Below, piece by piece: positions 36,924 through 46,032 of a DNA stretch of 64,000 bases; within the stretch, counting starts at the first letter, position 1, and each line of letters begins with the position of its first letter. The stretch is taken from assembly GCF_000186865.1 (NCBI RefSeq), contig NW_008705562.1, positions 3,389,904 to 3,453,903 of the forward strand, in the 5' to 3' direction. Both the position numbers and the translations under genes were made by a program. The stretch comes from Aureococcus anophagefferens. Its lineage: Eukaryota > Sar > Pelagophyceae > Pelagomonadales > Pelagomonadaceae. The notes beneath the pieces were generated by a model. It searched no databases, had not been told where the DNA came from, and saw only the letters and a list, made by a program, of their open reading frames with translations.

Positions 36924-37818
36924 TAGGGGCGGACAGTGAAGCCCGGGCGCTTCGGGGCCGCTTCGGCTGGGTCCGGTTCCCTGGATGGGTCGGGAGCAGT
37001 GCGCCGAGATGCTGGTTTAGTACAAGGACCTAATTTGGGTATGTTGCGTGAGGCCCGGCCTCACGCATCTCCGCCGAGTTTCGTGGCTGTACTAAATCAG
37101 GAACCCCGGGCACCGCGAATGCATGGTGCCGACAGCAGTGGTGGCGGCCCTCGACAAAGCGCTTCGGGACGTCGCGGGTCGACGCCAGGCGCCTCCCGTC
37201 GGCGCGGAATCACGTCGCCGCGCGTTCGGAACCGTTCCTGCGTACCCTGCGCCGCTACTCTGAGCCGCTGAGCCTTCGGCGCTGCTCGTGCGCGCCTGGA
37301 GCGCCCGCTCTGGTGAGGCTTCGGTGAGGCACTGGAACTAGATCGCTTCGCTGGGCGCTGCTGGGCGTCGCGCCGACGTGTCGAGTGTTCAGTGCACTCC
37401 CAGGTCGACCTACGAGGCGCGGGAACACGCGCTGCGCCTACCACTCGTGGCGTCTGCGCTGGCACAGGCGCGAGACGGGATTGGCGTTTCTCGCCTGGAA
37501 ACGAGGCGATGGGCCACAACGCGTCCTCGCGGGCTACAGGCGTCGGACGGCTGCGCGATGGGTTCCGACGACATGTATATCGACTCGAGTGCGCCCACGC
37601 CAGCCCAAAGTTGCCGGAGCGCCTCGTACACGCGACCCCGTTTTGCCCGCGCGGGAGGAAAATCGAGACTTTGCGAGGTCGTAGCTCCGCGAGATTGAGG
37701 TCGATTTACGCGAACCCAGACTCTCTAAGTATCAGTTAGAAGTCGGCTATCCATCGCAAGTGACCGCAAGGTCGAACTCGACGGTCCACCGCCGGTCGAC
37801 TTTCACTGTCCGCCCCTA
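36924..37818. mobile_element. Non-autonomous TIR element (895 bp) with perfect 7-bp target duplication
   Basis: Perfect 17-bp terminal inverted repeats TAGGGGCGGACAGTGAA (36924-36940; inverted at 37802-37818) are bounded by direct repeats TCTCTCA (36917-36923 and 37819-37825). Inside are a second inverted pair, CTGGTTTAGTAC (37012-37023) and GTACTAAATCAG (37089-37100), around a perfect 9-bp-stem hairpin at 37046-37066. The element has no recognisable protein; open frames of 100-140 codons on both strands look fortuitous. A 7-bp duplication is compatible with P or hAT-like elements, but I cannot assign the superfamily. It fills most of the 1.3-kb gap between the Beclin-like gene and the protease. 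Confidence 0.85.
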
Positions 37819-38054
37819 TCTCTCAAACACTGAACTTTTGTGGGACAACTCGGCTCTGGATCGAGTTTCTCTCAACCCACATTCTTGAGCCATCGCGCGC
37901 ACCCGCGTCCCGTCCACGCCCGCGCCCCCCCCCCCTCGATCGCCTCGAACACTTCCGTCGCGAACGTTGATACCGAAATTCCCGTCCCGGCGGTCGAGCG
38001 ACGAATTCGGCCGGAAATCGCTCTCCGCGGAAACGCCCCGGCGCGCCGCAGGCC

Positions 38055-40978
38055 ATGACCAAGCGCCTCCTCCTCGCCCTGGCCGCGTGCGCCGGGCCGC
38101 GGGCCGCGGCCGCGTCGTGCTCCGTCGAGGAGTGCGAGTACCAGTACGACGGAATGTGCGACGTCGACGCGGGCTACTGCGCCTGCGACCCGCACGACTG
38201 CTCGTCCGTCGGGTCGATCCTCGGCTGCGAGGCGTGCGTCGCCGCGGGCGGCGAGTTCTGCGCCAAGGACGCGCTCTGCGCGGCGGCGGGCGAGGGGGCG
38301 AGCCTCGCGACGCTTCAGACGTTCTACAAGACGGCGACGTGCGACGCCGGCGACTACTCGACGTCGTGCCCGTCGCGCCCGCTCCCGGACCCCATGTACG
38401 ACGCCGTCGCCTGGTACCTGGCCGCCATCAACGTCGAGGAGGTCTGGGCCTCGGGGATCACGGGCGCCGGCGTCACGGTCCTGATCAGCGACGACGGCGT
38501 CGACGCGTCGCACCCGGACCTCGCCAAGCTGAGCGTCGCGGACTCGTGCGACCACTACCTCAACGCCGCCGCGACCGATTCGCACGGCACGCACTGCGCG
38601 GCGCTCGCCGTCGGCTCGTCGAACGACCACTGCGGCGTCGGCGTCGCCTACGGCGCGTCGCTCGCGTCGTGCAGGACCCTGGGCGAGAGCGACGTCCACG
38701 ACAACCCGACGGCCTTCGCCAAGGGCGACGTGAACTCGAACTCCTGGGGCGAGGACTCGTGCATCGTCGAATCGGACTACGACTACTACTACTACTACTA
38801 CTACGACGCCCGCCGCCTCGAGGACGCCTGCCCCTTCTCCTCCGACGTCTACGACACGCCGTGCGCGGACCAGGGCAGCAAAAGAGAGCGAAATTCCCAA
38901 CTTCAAAGGCTCATATCTCGGCCGGTTTCCACTCGTTTCGGCTGATTTTTGGACGAGCGATCATCTCTCGGAGCGGTCTCGACGCGTGGGCGCTTTTCCC
39001 GGAACGCGCGCGCGCGGAACACTCACGTTGAAGCGACGTTGAATCACCCTTTTGCTGCCCAGGCGCGGACGCCGCGTGCGCGGGCGCCGACTTCTCGCGC
39101 GCGGGGACGCTGGGCGAGGCCTGCAAGGAGGCCGTCGTCGCCTACTGCTCGGAGGGGCTCAAGTTCGAACACGACCGCGACGCGTGCCTCGACCTCGACC
39201 GCTACTACGTCGTCTGCTCGCACAACCAGATCGACGCCGCGGGCCAGGACGCGCTCAAGGCGGGCGTCGCCGACGGCCGCGGCGGCAAGGGCATCGTCTA
39301 CGTCTTCGCGGCGGGGAACGAGTACACCGGCAACGGGAACACGAACTTCGAGGGCTACCTCAATTCCCGCTACGTCATGACCGTCGGCGCCGTCGGCGTG
39401 GACTTGCTCCACGCGTCCTACTCGTCCACGGGCGCGTCTGTCTTCGTCTCCGCGCCCGGCGGCGACCAGGGCGACGTCCGCGGCATGGTCACGGCGAACC
39501 CCGTCGCGTCGGGCACGAGCTGCGGCGACGCCACCGTGGGCACGTCCTACGCGACGCCCATCGTCAGCGGCGTCGCCGCGCTCATGCTCGAGGCGAACCC
39601 AGACCTGGGCTGGCGCGACGTCCAGGGCATCATAGCCACTACCTCCAAGCTCCCGGACGACGACGGCGACCTGCCGCGGTCCGTCAACGCCGCGGGCATC
39701 GGCCACAGCTACCAGTACGGCTTCGGCGTCGTCGACGCCGCCGCCGCCGTCGCCGCGGCGCGGACGTGGACGAACTACGGGCAGGAGGCCGTCCTCACGG
39801 CCATGGCGTCGCCGGGCCTCGGCATCGCCGACGACGGCGCCGCCGTCAGTTCGACGATCTCGGCCGCGGCCGACGCCGACTTCGAGGTCGAGGCCGTCGT
39901 CGTCATGCTCACGGTCGACCACCCGAATCGCGGCGACCTGAGGATCATCCTCGAGCGCGGCGGCGTCGAGTCGCTCCTCGCGCCGGAGTCCGACGAGGAA
40001 GGCGACGGCTACGACGACTGGAAGTACACGACCCTCCGCCACTGGGGCGAATCCGCGAACGGCGGCGGCGGCTGGACGCTCAAGGTCGCCGACGTGCGCG
40101 CGGAGGACGGGCCCGGCACCTTCGTCTCCTGGACCCTCCAGGTCCACGGCCACGCCTTCGCGCCGACGCCCAAGCCCACGCTCGCGCCCGTCGCGGCGCC
40201 CACGCCCAAGCCCGTCGCGGCGCCCGAGCCCACGCCCGAGCCCACGCCCAAGCCCACGCTCAAGCCCGTCGCCGCGCCCGAGCCCGCGCCCGAGCCGGAG
40301 CCGGACACGCTCGCGCCCGTCGCGGCGCCCACGCCCAAGCCCGTCGCGGCGCCCGAGCCCACGCCCAAGCCCGTCGCGGCGCCCGAGCCCACGCCCAAGC
40401 CCGTCGCGGCGCCCGAGCCCACGCCCAAGCCCGTCGCGGCGCCCGAGCCCACGCCCAAGCCCGTCGCGGCGCCCGAGCCCACGCCGCCGGCGGACGAAGA
40501 AGAAGAGCACCACGACGACCACGACGGCCACGGCCACGACGAGGACGACCACGGCGACGAGCTCGACGAGGCGGAGCACGCCGCTGTCGACTGCGTCGCG
40601 GCGAACTGCCCCGAGGGCTTCGACACGGAGTACTACTCCTACTCGTACCTGGGCGACGACGACTGGTTCGACGGCACCTGCGGCTCCGTCGAGGGCGCGC
40701 TCGACTTCACGTTCCTCTGCCAGAGCGCGGACGCGACGTGCGGCGAGTGCCAGAGCGCGGTGCGCGCCTACTCGGAGCTCCTCTGGGAGACGCAGGCCGC
40801 GGCCGTCGGCCTCGACTGCGACCTCGACTGCCCGGCCTACGGCGCCGCGGCCGAAGACACCCACGACGACCACGACGGTCACGACCACGGCGACGCGGCG
40901 CCCGAGGAGTCCGACGGCGCCGCCAAGATCGGCGCCGCGGCCGCGTCCGCCCTCGCGGCCGCCTTCGCGCTCCTCTGA
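38055..40978 (+). CDS. Kexin/furin-like subtilase with P domain and Pro-rich stalk, two exons
   Basis: Exons 38055-38862 and 39063-40978 give 907 residues. A signal peptide (MTKRLLLALAACAGPRAAAA) precedes a Cys-rich segment, then the S8 catalytic domain: Asp in GVTVLISDDGVDASHPDL, His in DSHGTHCAALAVGSS, Asn region VYVFAAGNEYTG and Ser in GTSYATPIVSGVAALML. A proprotein-convertase P domain follows (VVVMLTVDHPNRGDLRIILE to SWTLQVHG), then a stalk of repeated APEPTPKPVA units, a His/Asp-rich patch, a second Cys-containing module and a hydrophobic tail (KIGAAAASALAAAFALL) that could signal a membrane or GPI anchor. Kexins cleave secretory proteins after dibasic sites. The P domain supports this over a plain subtilisin. 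Confidence 0.88.
38863..39062 (+). mobile_element. Introner-type intron, family A, in the protease gene (200 bp, GC-AG)
   Basis: GCGCGGAC is duplicated at 38863-38870 and 39063-39070. The insert begins CAGGGCAGCAAAAG and ends CTTTTGCTGCCCAG, a 14-bp terminal inverted repeat with one mismatch. Splicing with GC from the target copy and AG from the element restores T-P-C-A-D-A-A-C-A-G in frame. Unspliced, the exon hits a stop at 38943. Confidence 0.92.
40351..40485 (+). repeat. 30-bp tandem repeat encoding the protease stalk
   Basis: Four identical 30-bp units (40351-40380, 40381-40410, 40411-40440, 40441-40470) plus a partial fifth, each encoding the ten-residue P-K-P-V-A-A-P-E-P-T cycle. Exact identity suggests recent slippage or unequal exchange. 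Confidence 0.9.
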
Positions 40979-41176
40979 GCCCGGACCGCGCGAGTGACCA
41001 AGAAGAAAAAGCAAGCGCCGACGCCGCCGCCACGCCGCGCGTCGAGGGGGCGCCGTTCGATGAGCCGCGCCCGGAGAGACAAAACCCACATCCTGCCTGT
41101 CTGCACATACACATAACCAACCTACTAGTAAGGCGGCGAACTTTGAAAGGCAAGGCGCCGCTCGCGGTCCTTAGTC

Positions 41177-42298
41177 CTAGCACGCCTTCTCGCGGTTCGC
41201 GCCGTGTTTCCGCTCGTGGGCGCGGCGCCACGCGCCGTAGACCTGGGGCAGCGCGACGACGGCGGCGGCGCGCGCGATCGCGGCCGGGTCCGCGCGCGCC
41301 GCGTCGGCGCCGAGCGCGAGGTAGACGCCGACCTCCAAGAAGCAGATGGACGCGCCGAGGAAGTCGCCCATGACGCCGCCGAGCACGGACCGGCCGTACT
41401 CGCCGGCGGCTAGAGTGCCGATAGCCGTCACCGACAACACCCTCGTCGCGGCGCCGCGCGGGAGCACGCCGAAGGCGATGGCCGCCGCGGAGAGCATTGC
41501 AAAGACCACGCGGCCGGGGCCTAGGAGCCGCCGGCTGTCGCCGAACCAGTTGTAGTACTCGCCCTTGGCGTCCTCGTCGTCCACAACATAATCGTAGAAG
41601 AAGACGAGCGGCGCCGACGACGCGCGCGATAGGCCCTGGGCGACGACGATCGCCGGGCCGGCGCCGGCGGACGCGCCGAGCGCCCAGACCGACGGCGCCG
41701 CGCCGAGGCGCGCGATGGCCGCGCACTTGGCGATGACCCAGAAGCCGCCGCCCATGGTCGCGTAGGAGCCGTTGCGGCTGTCGCGCATGATCTTCATGAT
41801 CTGGGCCTTCGTCCAGCCGCCGCCGAAGCCGTCGAGCGTGTCGCAGAGGCCGTCCTCGTGGAAGCAGCCCGTCAACCAGAGCGTGCCGCCGCCCGAGAGC
41901 GCCGCGGCGACGAGCGGCGCGAAGAGCGACGCGGCGGCGTCGTAGAGCGCCGCGGCCCAGGCGCCGACGACGCAGGAGCCCAGCAGCGGGAAGTACGCCA
42001 ACGACCGCATCAAGTAGCCCGGGTGGTGGTCGCACCAGCCGGGGCACGGCAGCCGCGTGAGGAACATGATCGCCGTCCAGAGGCAGCGCGCCTCGTCGCG
42101 CGGCCGCGCCTCGAACTCCTCGAGCGGCGTGCGCACGGCCGTGCCCGTGCCGCGGCTCGACACCTCGCCCTTGTCGAGCACGCTCGTGTCGCCGGCGCCG
42201 AAGCCGTCGGCGCTCGCCTCGCGGATGTCGCCGCCGCCCTCGTATTTAGCGCGCATGGCCGCCGCCGTGGGCTGGCCCAACGCGTTGTTGGGCGCCAT
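41177..42298 (-). CDS. cobS: Adenosylcobinamide-GDP ribazoletransferase (cobalamin synthase)
   Basis: 373 residues from the ATG at 42298. After ~70 variable residues the CobS core begins with AIMFLTRLPCPGWCDHHPG. It contains the family signature FHEDGLCDTLDGFGGGWTKA followed by KIMRDSRNGSYATMGG, and several hydrophobic helices in the C-terminal half (for example VFAMLSAAAIAFGVL). The enzyme joins alpha-ribazole(-phosphate) to adenosylcobinamide-GDP to complete the nucleotide loop of cobamides; it is a membrane protein. It is divergent (82 bp) from the transporter gene and two genes from CobT. The stop is 199 bp from the protease stop; that spacer (40979-41176) holds nothing recognisable. Confidence 0.93.
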   Translation of the reverse strand: MAPNNALGQPTAAAMRAKYEGGGDIREASADGFGAGDTSVLDKGEVSSRGTGTAVRTPLEEFEARPRDEARCLWTAIMFLTRLPCPGWCDHHPGYLMRSLAYFPLLGSCVVGAWAAALYDAAASLFAPLVAAALSGGGTLWLTGCFHEDGLCDTLDGFGGGWTKAQIMKIMRDSRNGSYATMGGGFWVIAKCAAIARLGAAPSVWALGASAGAGPAIVVAQGLSRASSAPLVFFYDYVVDDEDAKGEYYNWFGDSRRLLGPGRVVFAMLSAAAIAFGVLPRGAATRVLSVTAIGTLAAGEYGRSVLGGVMGDFLGASICFLEVGVYLALGADAARADPAAIARAAAVVALPQVYGAWRRAHERKHGANREKAC

Positions 42299-42380
42299 TT
42301 CGTGATCGGTGCGAGCTACAACATACGCTGCGATTCAGCGAGCTCTTCAACTTGAACAGCACTGTGGCAAATTACACGAT
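42299..42380. promoter_or_regulatory. Compact bidirectional promoter of CobS and the transporter
   Basis: Only 82 bp separate the two opposed ATGs, with a locally low GC stretch around 42345-42380. Co-expression of the two genes from this spacer is likely but inferred from spacing alone. Confidence 0.5.
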
Positions 42381-43979
42381 ATGGACGCGCTCGATGCCAC
42401 TTCGGACGCCGCCTCCGACGTGCGCTGCAGCAGCGCGATGACCCCGGCGGAGGTCGCCGTCGACGGCAGCGACGACGACGCCACGCCACACACGCAGCGG
42501 CTCCCACGAACACTCCTCCTTCTTTATGCCGTCGCGGCGTTCGAGTTCACCTTCCCGGACACGGCCAACGCGCAGCGGCTCAACGGGTCCGGCGTGCCCC
42601 AGGCGACGCAGCTCGCCATGTACGCGACGGGCTTCGCCACGTCGTCGCTGAAGCCGCTCTACGGCGCGGCCGTCGACGCCGCGGGCTTCCGGCTCGGCCG
42701 CGGCGCGGGCGCGCGGCTCGTCTACGGCCTCGCCGCGGGCGGCGCCGTCGCCTGCCACCTCTGGTTCGCGGGCGCGACGACGCCGCGCGCGCTTTTCGCC
42801 AGCTACGTCGCCCTGAGCGGCTTCCAGGCCTGCGGCGAGATGGTGCTCTCGGCGCGGCTCGCCGACGCCGTCGCCGCCGGCGCGGCCGCGCCCCGCGCGC
42901 AGGCCGCGGCGACGGCCGCGCGCTGGGCCGGGAGCCTCGCCGCCGCCGCGGCGACGCTCCGCATGTACCGCTGCGGCCGCGGCGCGCCGCCGCGCGCCGC
43001 GCCGATCCTCCGGCTCGCGGCCGCGCCCGCCGCGGCGGGCGCGGCCGTCGTCGCCGTCGAGCACGTCCTCGCGCGCGGCGGCGACGCGGCGGTGCCGCGG
43101 GCGGGCCCGCTCCGGCCGGGCCGCGTCGTCCTCGCGGCGCTCGCCCAGGCGCTCGTCGTCTGGGTCGGCGCGCGGACGTCCGCGGTGCCGCGGGCCGTCT
43201 GGCGCGCCGTCCTCGGCGCGCTCGCGGCCGCGGCCGCGGCCGCGGCGGCGTTCGCGCTGGCGCCGCGAAAGACGGCGCCCGACGCGCTCGCGTCGCCGCT
43301 CCTCGGCGCGCGGCCGCGCGCGGCCGTCGACGCCGCGGTTCTGGCGCCCGCGGTCTTTCTGTTCGCGCTGGAGGCCGCGCCGTCGGCGAACGAGACGCTC
43401 GACAACGTCGTCTTCTGGCTCTTCTTCGCCGAAAAGCCCTGCGTGACGCAGTACGTGAGCCTCGCGTCGACGGCCGCGTCCCTCGCGGCCTGCGGCGCCT
43501 ACGCGGGCCTCCGGAGGCTCCGGCCCTTTGGCGACCGCGCGGCGCTCTTCCTCTTCGCGCCGCTCGCGGCCGCGGCGTCGCTCGCGCGCGCGCCCCTCGC
43601 GCGCGCGCGGCCTCTGGGCGCGTCCGCCGGCGGCGTCCGGCGGCTCTGCGGCCTCGGCCGCGCGGACTACGCCGTCGCCGCGTCGGCCGTCGACGCGTTC
43701 TTCGGCGAGCTCTTGGTGCTCGCGGCGTCGACGCTCGCGCTCGCGCGCGCCGCGGAGTTCGGGCCGGGCCGGCGCGGCGCGGCCTACGGCGCCTACCTCG
43801 CGCTCTTCGACGCCGGCGCCAGCGTCTCGGGCTGGATCGCCGCGGGCATGGTCGCGGACGCGGGCATCGCCTACGGCGACTTCCGGAAGGCGCCGCGCTT
43901 CGCGGCCGTCTGCGCGGCCTGCGCCCTCGCGCCCCTCGCCGTCCTGCCCTTCGTGCGGCCCGCGAAGCGCAAGGCGTAA
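42381..43979 (+). CDS. MFS-type transporter, folate-biopterin-transporter-like, between CobS and CobT
   Basis: 532 residues from the ATG at 42381. About twelve hydrophobic helices are visible. The first helix region reads LLLLYAVAAFEFTFPDTAN and the first cytosolic loop TSSLKPLYGAAVDAAGFRLG, which resembles the KPLYG-x2-D motif of the folate-biopterin (BT1) branch of the major facilitator superfamily. The last helices include GAYLALFDAGASVSGWIAAG. The substrate cannot be read from sequence. Its position, sharing a promoter with CobS and convergent with CobT (26 bp), makes a corrinoid, dimethylbenzimidazole or nucleoside precursor a reasonable candidate (inference). Confidence 0.7.
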   Translation: MDALDATSDAASDVRCSSAMTPAEVAVDGSDDDATPHTQRLPRTLLLLYAVAAFEFTFPDTANAQRLNGSGVPQATQLAMYATGFATSSLKPLYGAAVDAAGFRLGRGAGARLVYGLAAGGAVACHLWFAGATTPRALFASYVALSGFQACGEMVLSARLADAVAAGAAAPRAQAAATAARWAGSLAAAAATLRMYRCGRGAPPRAAPILRLAAAPAAAGAAVVAVEHVLARGGDAAVPRAGPLRPGRVVLAALAQALVVWVGARTSAVPRAVWRAVLGALAAAAAAAAAFALAPRKTAPDALASPLLGARPRAAVDAAVLAPAVFLFALEAAPSANETLDNVVFWLFFAEKPCVTQYVSLASTAASLAACGAYAGLRRLRPFGDRAALFLFAPLAAAASLARAPLARARPLGASAGGVRRLCGLGRADYAVAASAVDAFFGELLVLAASTLALARAAEFGPGRRGAAYGAYLALFDAGASVSGWIAAGMVADAGIAYGDFRKAPRFAAVCAACALAPLAVLPFVRPAKRKA

Positions 43980-44005
43980 CTTCGTCGGAAGCGCGAGGCC
44001 ATAAC

Positions 44006-45070
44006 CTAGGCGTCGCTTAGGGCCATGGCCTCCGCGAGCGTGCCCGCGCCCAGGAGCGCCGCGGCGGATCGCGCGAGCGGGAGCGCCAGGACGGCGCCGC
44101 TCGCCTCGCCTAATCGCAGCGCCATGTCCAACGCCGGCTTCGCGGCGAGCTCGCGCGCCAGGATGGCGCCGCCCGCGGCCGCGCCGGGCTCCTCGGCGAG
44201 CGCCGCCGCGAAGAGCATGCGGTCGCGGCTTTCGGGGAACATCTTCCGCGCGCAGAGCGCCGCCACGGCGGAAATCGACCCGTCGACGAGCGTCACGACG
44301 CCCGCCGCGCGCGCGGCCGCGTAGGCGCCGACCATGGCCGCGATCTCGAAGCCGCCGAGGCGCCGGAGCGCCTCGCGGGGCGCGAGGCCGGCTCCGTGGA
44401 ACGCGAGCGCGCGTCGCACGGTGTCGACCTTGTGCGCGAGGCCTTGGTCGTCGAGGCCCGTGCCGCGGCCGCAGCACACCGCGGCGTCCTCGCCCGTCAG
44501 CGCCGCGAGCAGGGCCGCCGCGGCCGTCGTGTTGCCGATGCCGACCTCGCCGACGGCGACGCACACCGCGCCGCGCGCCGCCGCGGCGGTCAGCGCGTCC
44601 CCGCCGGCTCGCAGCGCCGCCGCGAGCGCGTCGTCGTCCATCGCGTCGCCGCTCCGGAAGTCCGCCGTGCCGCGAGCGACCTTGCGGTGCTCCACGACGA
44701 CGTCGCCGACGCCCTCGACGCGGCTCAGGTCTCCCGCGACGCCGACGTCCACGACGACGAGCTGCGCGTTCGCGGCGCGCGCGAGCGTCGCGGTGCAGGA
44801 CACGCCCGCGGCGAGCGCACGGAAGACGGCCTGCGTCGCCGACGCCGGGTACGGCGACAGCGACTCGTCCGCGAGCTTGGCGCCGTGGTCGCCGGCGAAG
44901 ACGACGACGGTCGCCGGCTCCGCGGTCGGCGCGAGCGTCCTTTGCGCCACGCACAGGGTGATGGCCCAGTCCTCGAGCACGCCGAGCGAACCCGGCGGCT
45001 TCGCGAGCGCCGCGAGGCGCTCGGTGGCGGCGCGGCGCCAGTGAGCCGCGTCTCCGTCGTACGCGGACAT
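44006..45070 (-). CDS. cobT: Nicotinate-nucleotide:dimethylbenzimidazole phosphoribosyltransferase
   Basis: 354 residues from the ATG at 45070. CobT hallmarks in order: LAKPPGSLGVLEDWAITLC, VVVFAGDHGAKLADESLSPY, VVVDVGVAGDL, GEVGIGNTTAAAALLAALTG, RALAFHGAGLAPREALRRLG, GFEIAAMVGAYAAARAAG, VTLVDGSISAVAALC and MALRLGEASGA. The GxGNTT block and the late catalytic Glu (LRLGEASGA) are present. The enzyme activates 5,6-dimethylbenzimidazole to alpha-ribazole phosphate, the substrate line for CobS. The frame stays open upstream to 45253 through a tandem-repeat region; that extension is unlikely to be coding. No plastid or mitochondrial leader is obvious. Confidence 0.94.
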   Translation of the reverse strand: MSAYDGDAAHWRRAATERLAALAKPPGSLGVLEDWAITLCVAQRTLAPTAEPATVVVFAGDHGAKLADESLSPYPASATQAVFRALAAGVSCTATLARAANAQLVVVDVGVAGDLSRVEGVGDVVVEHRKVARGTADFRSGDAMDDDALAAALRAGGDALTAAAARGAVCVAVGEVGIGNTTAAAALLAALTGEDAAVCCGRGTGLDDQGLAHKVDTVRRALAFHGAGLAPREALRRLGGFEIAAMVGAYAAARAAGVVTLVDGSISAVAALCARKMFPESRDRMLFAAALAEEPGAAAGGAILARELAAKPALDMALRLGEASGAVLALPLARSAAALLGAGTLAEAMALSDA

Positions 45071-45113
45071 TGGGTTGCACGCAGTCAAAAACGCGAGCAA
45101 GCCTGATGCTCTC

Positions 45114-45227
45114 GTATGCAGCACAGTCAGAAGCGCGCAATGCGTCGAATTGCGAGACACAGCAGTCAAAAGTGCGCAAGCAGCGAGCTGCGAGACACAG
45201 CAGTCAAATGTGCGCAAGCAGCGAGCT
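45114..45227. repeat. 38-bp tandem repeat upstream of CobT
   Basis: Two nearly identical 38-bp units (45152-45189 and 45190-45227, one mismatch), each containing GCGAGACACAGCAGTCAAA, follow a diverged third copy at about 45114-45151. They lie 80-160 bp upstream of the CobT ATG, in the 297-bp spacer shared with the divergent GILT-like gene. Confidence 0.85.
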
Positions 45228-45367
45228 GCCGCAAGACATCGTGCCCTTGCCACTCTTCGAACTCGGGTTGATGGTGAACCAGCTTTTCGTCAAGATGCGA
45301 AAAACTCCATCGAGTGCCAATCTCGAGTGCCATCCAGGTCTGAGGCTGCCCGAGAGAGCTTCAAACC

Positions 45368-45991
45368 ATGCGCGTCGTGCTCGCCCTGTCCCTGCTGTCG
45401 AGCGCCGCCGCGGGCGTCGCCCAGGTGGACTACTTCTTCGGCAGCAAATGACCCGGGTGCGAGGCCTTCGGCGGCGGCGCGCCGCCGCGTCCGACCATTC
45501 CGTCCCGTCCGCGCATGCGATGCCGCGCGCCGCAGGTGACTACCCGAAGCTCTACGCGGCCTTCGCCTCGGACCCGAACACGAACTTCACGAAGCCCGGG
45601 CCCGCGGTTCCTTGACCCCGACGGCGCGTGCGTCCACGAGGCGGACTGCGACTGGGAGAAGTGGACGGTCTACGTCGTCGAGCCCATGGCCGTCGCGGAC
45701 GCAGTGGCCTTCGTCGCCTGCATGGACACGTCCAACGCCACCGACGCGTCGTCGGCGACCCGGGGCTGCGCGGCCGCGGCCTTCGACGCCGCGAAGACCT
45801 GCCACGACGGCGACGACGGCCGCGCGCTCCTCGCCGCGGCCGCGGCGCGCTACGCGGCGGCCGTCGCCGGCGAGGCGCACCAGTTCATCCCGGACGTCTT
45901 CATCAACGGAGAGCATCAGATACCGGCGTACTCCTACGACCGCCTCGTGCCCGCGATCTGCGCCGCGGGCAGCACGGCCTCGGTCTGCTAG
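45368..45991 (+). CDS. GILT-type thiol reductase, candidate selenoprotein (TGA at active-site Cys)
   Basis: A signal peptide (MRVVLALSLLSSAAAGVA) leads to QVDYFFGSK-TGA-PGCEAF; the TGA at 45449-45451 sits exactly where GILT proteins have the first Cys of the CxxC redox motif, giving U-P-G-C if read as selenocysteine. A 65-bp GC-AG intron (45471-45535) joins F-G-D-Y-P-K-L-Y. Downstream, GACVHEADCDWEKW matches the GILT CQHGxxEC block; FVACMD, CAAAAFD, FIPDVFINGEHQ and a C-terminal ICAAGSTASVC also fit. Around 45590-45605 the frame shifts by one base, with a few residues (the VPYGNA-type motif) missing; this could be a sequence error or a real lesion. GILT enzymes reduce disulfides in lysosomal or secreted compartments. 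Confidence 0.65.
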
Positions 45992-46032
45992 GCTCGCGCC
46001 GCCGCGGACGACGCCGACGCCGCGCGCGCCAT

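Noticed and set aside
37097..37519. 140-codon minus-strand frame inside the 895-bp TIR element as a transposase remnant
   Set aside because: No catalytic motif or similarity visible; composition fits chance.
39052..41373. 773-codon plus-strand frame overlapping the protease exon 2
   Set aside because: Different frame from the subtilase/P-domain coding sequence and composed of Arg/Ala/His runs; shadow frame.
42372..45179. 935-codon minus-strand frame across the transporter and CobT
   Set aside because: Out of frame with CobT motifs and antisense to the transporter; shadow.
45071..45253. 61-residue N-terminal extension of CobT
   Set aside because: Encoded by the 38-bp tandem repeat and begins at a non-ATG codon; bacterial and algal CobT cores start near the ATG used here.
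45449..45451. TGA in the GILT gene as proof of a pseudogene
   Set aside because: Not accepted as the only explanation, because it lies exactly at the redox Cys and a SECIS-like hairpin follows. A pseudogene remains possible given the nearby frameshift.
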